64,000 bases of DNA from Mariniradius saccharolyticus AK6 (lineage in GTDB: Bacteria; Bacteroidota; Bacteroidia; Cytophagales; Cyclobacteriaceae), in NCBI RefSeq assembly GCF_000330725.2, contig NZ_AMZY02000009.1, positions 124,001-188,000 of the forward strand, written 5' to 3'. A model generated the notes under the pieces. That model saw only the letters and a program-made list of their open reading frames with translations. It searched no databases and was not told the DNA's origin. Each line of letters begins with the position of its first letter. Position 1 is the first letter of the stretch. A program made the position numbers and the translations under genes. This document shows, in pieces, positions 60,691 to 64,000 of this stretch.

Positions 60691-61210
60691 GGGTGAATCA
60701 TTAAACGTTACTGGGGGTGAATCTGCGCGATTCTCTTCTATCTGGCTGTTAAATGTAAATAAATACTTTCTAATAATGGAAATTTAAATTGGACTTTTCC
60801 TGATAATATTTTTTTTAAAAATATAAGTAACTGAAAAACAGATAAATAAAATATTCCAATTCAAGGATGAACAGAAATTTTCGGCTCACTTATTGCATTT
60901 CATGGATTGTAAAATGTAACACAGCCAAATAATTCTGCGTCTGGAAACTTATGATTAAAAAATTAAATTAAACTTTTTATGAAAAATATAGACCTATTCC
61001 GATAATTCTACCGAAAAGAGGTCAATTTTACCAAGCCTAGATAAGCAAGCCGATTTTGTTGCCTTTATGCCTGAATTATCCTGAATTCGGGGAAAAAATC
61101 ATTTACCTTAATTTCTGTTTTCCGCATTGGTTCAGGCCAGTGTTGAAATTCCGGTGATGAATTCCGAGCCACCGTGGGTTCAATAAATCTGAATTTTTAT
61201 GAATTGTTTT
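60691..61210. other. AT-rich intergenic stretch, no gene seen
   Basis: 520 bases with no convincing ORF. The part 60770-61015 is very AT-rich (long A and T runs). It is the upstream region of the receiver gene, and the second half (about 61015-61200) is of more usual composition. No RNA gene, repeat or clear promoter was recognised. Confidence 0.45.
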
Positions 61211-62854
61211 TTATTGCCGATTTAGACCTTTTCGTTCCTCAAACACCTCGCCGGGAATCACAGCTGAAGCCTTATTTCCGAATTGGTTTCTGATGAACGT
61301 TAGGATTTCCGCCAACTCAGCGTCTTGGAGGTGGGCAAAAGCAGGCATTTCCTGATTGAAAATCTTACCATTGACTTCAATTTCACCGCTGATACCCTTA
61401 AGCATTGTCCGAATGAGTTTCCCTTTGTCGCCAGTGACCCAAGGAGTATTTGCAAGTGGCGGGATCAGGTCTTCTGAACCCATGCCATCAGGTCCGTGAC
61501 AGGCGAGGCAATGGGTCGCATATAGATTCCTGCCTTTTGTGAGTTCGGCTGGTACTTCTGGATTCCAGTTTTCGTCCAACAAGCGGATGGGTTCTTTTTC
61601 CAATGAAAAGACCGGAAGGCTTTTGTCCTGCTCCTGATCTGGTATTTTTCTCAATCGAATGATCCTGTCTGGGCCTTCGGGTAAGCCTTCGTACATCCAT
61701 GGCTGGAACCTGGGATGCCAATCCCGATTGGAGGTGCTCAGATAGATTTCTCCGGCGTGGCCGATTGAGATGTCCCGAATCCTTCCAAAAACCTGTTGTA
61801 GATAAATGTCCTCAGACTCGATTTCATCACCGTTGGTGTTGAGGTGGAGGACCCGAAGCGAGCGGCCCTTCATTGTCGCAAGTAGGAGGCTGTTTTCCCA
61901 ATCTGGTATGGTTTTACTGCGATAATATTCCAATCCAGCTGTCGCAATCGTTGGTGTCCAGGCTCGAAGCGGCTCAATCACGGTATGGTCTGTACAATAC
62001 TCAGACTCCTCGGATGTGTCACAGAATCCTGCAACATTAGGCCAACCATAATTTCCTCCTTTCACGATCAAGTTGATTTCATCGTCATTGATAGGGCCAT
62101 GGTCGGAAGCATAGAGATGTCCGTTCTTTCCCAAGGTCAGCCCTTGTGAGTTTCTAAAGCCAGCAGCCCATACTGGATTTCCTGGAAAAGGATTGTCTTC
62201 AGGTATACTTCCGTCAAGCCCAATTCTCATGATTTTTCCTCCGAGGAAGTCTACGGATTGCGATTGATCAACTTTACCAACATCCCCAAGTGAAAAATAA
62301 ATCAAATCTCCTTCAATCAGTATTCGCGAGCCATTGTGGAAAGTATTGCCGGGCAGGCTGTCCAGCAGAATCAACCTGTTCTCCAATCCGCTTTCCGAAA
62401 TATCATACCGTACCAAGCGGGACATCACCGATTCCTCGTTGGCATTTTTTGGAATGCCAAAGGTGTAGTGGAGGAAAACATACCCTTTTTCAGGGTGAAC
62501 CGCCATTCCGAGCAATCCATAGGATTTCTTAGCCAGAACATCGTCTAGCTTCAAGATTTCCCTTTTTTCCAATGTTTGCAAATCCAAACAAAAAAGCCTT
62601 CCACTTACTTCGGTAAACCAAAGTTTTCCCTCCTCTGAAGCTTCCAAATCCCATGGGACTTCCAAGCCCGTTGCTACCTCCGAAATCTCCAAGAGAGAAT
62701 TATCTAATTGCAAATAGCCCAATAGTGTACCAGAGGCAAGTTTTTCGGAGCTCGGTTGACAAGAGTATAAAAAGAGAAGAATGGATGCTAAAAAAGCTGA
62801 GCCAAAGGTTTTGATATGGATTTTATGGCAGAATTGGGAGGAGAAATCGGACAT
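61211..62854 (-). CDS. PQQ-type sugar dehydrogenase-like protein fused to cytochrome c
   Basis: A 547-residue lipoprotein (lipobox near LASILLFLYSCQPSS). The main domain is a six-bladed beta-propeller of the glucose/sorbosone dehydrogenase (GSDH) family, with EVATGLEVPWDLEASEEGKL and DHGPINDDEINLIVKGGNYG as characteristic segments. The last 90 residues carry a cytochrome c: LYATHCLACHGPDGMGSEDL, with heme motif CLACH and the distal Met near QEMPAFAH. Electrons from sugar or alcohol oxidation would pass straight to the heme. Substrate unknown. Monocistronic. Confidence 0.9.
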   Translation of the reverse strand: MSDFSSQFCHKIHIKTFGSAFLASILLFLYSCQPSSEKLASGTLLGYLQLDNSLLEISEVATGLEVPWDLEASEEGKLWFTEVSGRLFCLDLQTLEKREILKLDDVLAKKSYGLLGMAVHPEKGYVFLHYTFGIPKNANEESVMSRLVRYDISESGLENRLILLDSLPGNTFHNGSRILIEGDLIYFSLGDVGKVDQSQSVDFLGGKIMRIGLDGSIPEDNPFPGNPVWAAGFRNSQGLTLGKNGHLYASDHGPINDDEINLIVKGGNYGWPNVAGFCDTSEESEYCTDHTVIEPLRAWTPTIATAGLEYYRSKTIPDWENSLLLATMKGRSLRVLHLNTNGDEIESEDIYLQQVFGRIRDISIGHAGEIYLSTSNRDWHPRFQPWMYEGLPEGPDRIIRLRKIPDQEQDKSLPVFSLEKEPIRLLDENWNPEVPAELTKGRNLYATHCLACHGPDGMGSEDLIPPLANTPWVTGDKGKLIRTMLKGISGEIEVNGKIFNQEMPAFAHLQDAELAEILTFIRNQFGNKASAVIPGEVFEERKGLNRQ

Positions 62855-62921
62855 AACGGATCTTTCAATCCCTTAAAATTGGAGATTTACTTTGTTTTTC
62901 CCACGGGTTTTCGATAATCGG

Positions 62922-63611
62922 TCAATCACTAAATATGAAAAACCCGATGCCACCCGGATCTCTGATTGTGACATTGTCCACCAGGCCTTCCTCGTTGAAA
63001 ATTGTGATCTCTTCTGAAAAAGATACGCCAACTTCGCGAAGTTTGGCGATTATCGAAAGGTTGTTTTTGCTATTGAAATAGGTGAGTGAGGGGTTGAAGA
63101 AAAGGTGGGGGCAGGACAGTGGCTTCATCAGACTCACAGAAAAATCTCCTAACGAACAGACAATGTATCCTTGTTCTGTCGAACCTCCCGTATGGCTAAG
63201 TCCCAAATTCTCAAAAATCAAAATAGACTTGTCCAAATCCATGGTTTCTAGGCTCACCCCGTGAAAATTGCCGAGCATTCCAATAGAGTCGCCACGCTTT
63301 CCAGTTTGAATGGGTGGTTCCTTTTCAATCAGGTAAATCCAAGTACCTGATGGATCCGCAAGGACATATCCACCGCCAACAGCAATCACTTTTGTTATAA
63401 GTTGCAAATGCCCGACTTCTTTGCTCCAATCAGACTTGAATAGTTTGATCCCAGCCCGTGCGAATCGATCCGGATTTATTTCGATATGGGCCTTAGCATC
63501 GGTCCAAATGAGGCGCGAATTATCTAAGGGGACAAAACCGATTTGCTCATAAAAATCTTGGCTTTGTTGTAGGTTGGGAGTTGGGGTTTGAATAAGGCAG
63601 GCAGATTCCAT
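62922..63611 (-). CDS. VOC-family protein with two glyoxalase-like halves
   Basis: A 229-residue protein with two related halves of the vicinal-oxygen-chelate fold. The first has TPNLQQSQDFYEQIGFVPLD and GYVLADPSGTWIYLIE, the second FHGVSLETMDLDKSILIFEN and VTIRDPGGIGFFIFSD. The usual metal-binding Glu/His positions are not obvious, so a binding and not catalytic role is possible. Monocistronic. Confidence 0.85.
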   Translation of the reverse strand: MESACLIQTPTPNLQQSQDFYEQIGFVPLDNSRLIWTDAKAHIEINPDRFARAGIKLFKSDWSKEVGHLQLITKVIAVGGGYVLADPSGTWIYLIEKEPPIQTGKRGDSIGMLGNFHGVSLETMDLDKSILIFENLGLSHTGGSTEQGYIVCSLGDFSVSLMKPLSCPHLFFNPSLTYFNSKNNLSIIAKLREVGVSFSEEITIFNEEGLVDNVTIRDPGGIGFFIFSD

Positions 63612-63653
63612 GAATGGGCTAGGCGAAGATTGATCGATTACAAAAAAAGTTTA

Positions 63654-64000
63654 CTAACCAGCATGCTCGTAGGCCTGCTTCAGCCAGCCGATTACCTCAG
63701 CATCGATATCATCCAAAGTGCCGATATTGATTTTATGGGTGCACATCGCGTTGCCGCTAGCCAGCAGCTTCCCACTTGGTTCTTGACCTTTATAGTTGAT
63801 GCCAATTTCGAAGCGGGTCTTGGTGATTGGATGGAGTAATGCGAATTGCTTTTTTCTCCGCACGCTGACGTTGGCCATTTTCGGGGCAAGTTCAATGTCT
63901 GATCCGAACTTTTGGATTTCAGAAACAAGCTTTTCATAAATCGGAAGAAAATGCTCTTTTCCTTTGTATTGGTTTTGAATCAGATCGTCTTTGTTTTCAA
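63654..64000 (-). CDS. DUF5655 domain protein, 5' end outside window
   Basis: The frame is open from the window edge: upstream of the ATG at 63878 it continues as GKEHFLPIYEKLVSEIQK and SDIELAPK, which joins in frame. The window holds about 114 residues, including NVSVRRKKQFALLHPITKTR, FEIGINYKGQEP and SGKLLASGNAMCTHKINIGT, matching DUF5655, a family of unknown function that often follows a DUF4287 domain. The N-terminal part is beyond the right edge. Confidence 0.8.
   Translation of the reverse strand, partial: ENKDDLIQNQYKGKEHFLPIYEKLVSEIQKFGSDIELAPKMANVSVRRKKQFALLHPITKTRFEIGINYKGQEPSGKLLASGNAMCTHKINIGTLDDIDAEVIGWLKQAYEHAG

Noticed and set aside
60691-61210. AT-rich gap as a possible RNA gene or origin
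   Set aside because: No DnaA-box cluster, structured RNA or conserved element recognised; AT-richness alone is not evidence.

Overview
The window looks like chromosomal DNA from a Bacteroidota bacterium of the order Cytophagales, most likely a Cyclobacteriaceae relative such as Algoriphagus or Aquiflexum; that placement is inferred from gene families. The evidence is a DUF1501 protein with a type IX secretion C-terminal domain, a T9SS plug-domain protein, DUF4301, DUF5777 and META/DUF4377 families, promoters of the TTTG-N19-TAnnTTTG type, and start codons without clear Shine-Dalgarno sequences. I see no tRNA or rRNA gene, CRISPR array, transposase or prophage.

Layout. 1-2.3 kb: end of a chorismate-utilising synthase (pabB-like), dinB and a Na/Ca exchanger. 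2.4-5.1 kb: small hypothetical genes, one apparently frameshifted, a dispersed repeat and a HicBA module. 5.3-16.2 kb: a DMT transporter, a doubly broken MuiA-like gene, an AGE epimerase lipoprotein, a CE1-like esterase, a DUF1800/DUF1501 export pair and a TlpA-type thioredoxin. 16.3-20.6 kb: smc with a good promoter. 20.8-24.8 kb: a Rieske/YceI/DUF5777 operon, a WYL regulator with a likely operator, an HEPN/MNT pair and a DUF433 protein. 25-34.9 kb: DUF4301, the pxpABC 5-oxoprolinase operon, a thioesterase, a secreted repeat protein, an ADP-ribosylglycohydrolase lipoprotein coupled to a small-molecule kinase, and an M28 peptidase. 35-37.8 kb: an accessory patch with an orphan MNT gene, a Phd/PIN module and two kinds of dispersed repeat. 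37.9-53.4 kb: T9SS plug protein, a META-domain lipoprotein, cell-wall enzymes (LD-carboxypeptidase, PBP4-type), yggS, a GH3-LysE pair, a RES/Xre module, a penicillin acylase, fabD, folK and sppA. 53.6-59.1 kb: a TPR lipoprotein and hisGDCB preceded by what looks like a histidine leader-peptide attenuator. 59.2-64 kb: SRPBCC, DUF4440, a stand-alone receiver, a sugar dehydrogenase fused to cytochrome c, a VOC protein and a DUF5655 fragment.

Many neighbours are translationally coupled by ATGA overlaps (pabB-dinB, hicB-hicA, pxpB-pxpC, hisC-hisB, yggS-DUF423-PBP4, LD-carboxypeptidase-SGNH, kinase-ADP-ribosylglycohydrolase, antitoxin-PIN, HEPN-MNT, GH3-LysE). The strongest non-coding finding is the his leader: a promoter placed just before a 27-codon ORF ending in HHFHHSS, whose stop codon sits in the loop of a terminator-like hairpin. 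Also notable are a repeat family that keeps a readable frame, four classic toxin-antitoxin-type modules plus three loose relatives with no mobile element nearby, and two genes whose frames break at A-runs.
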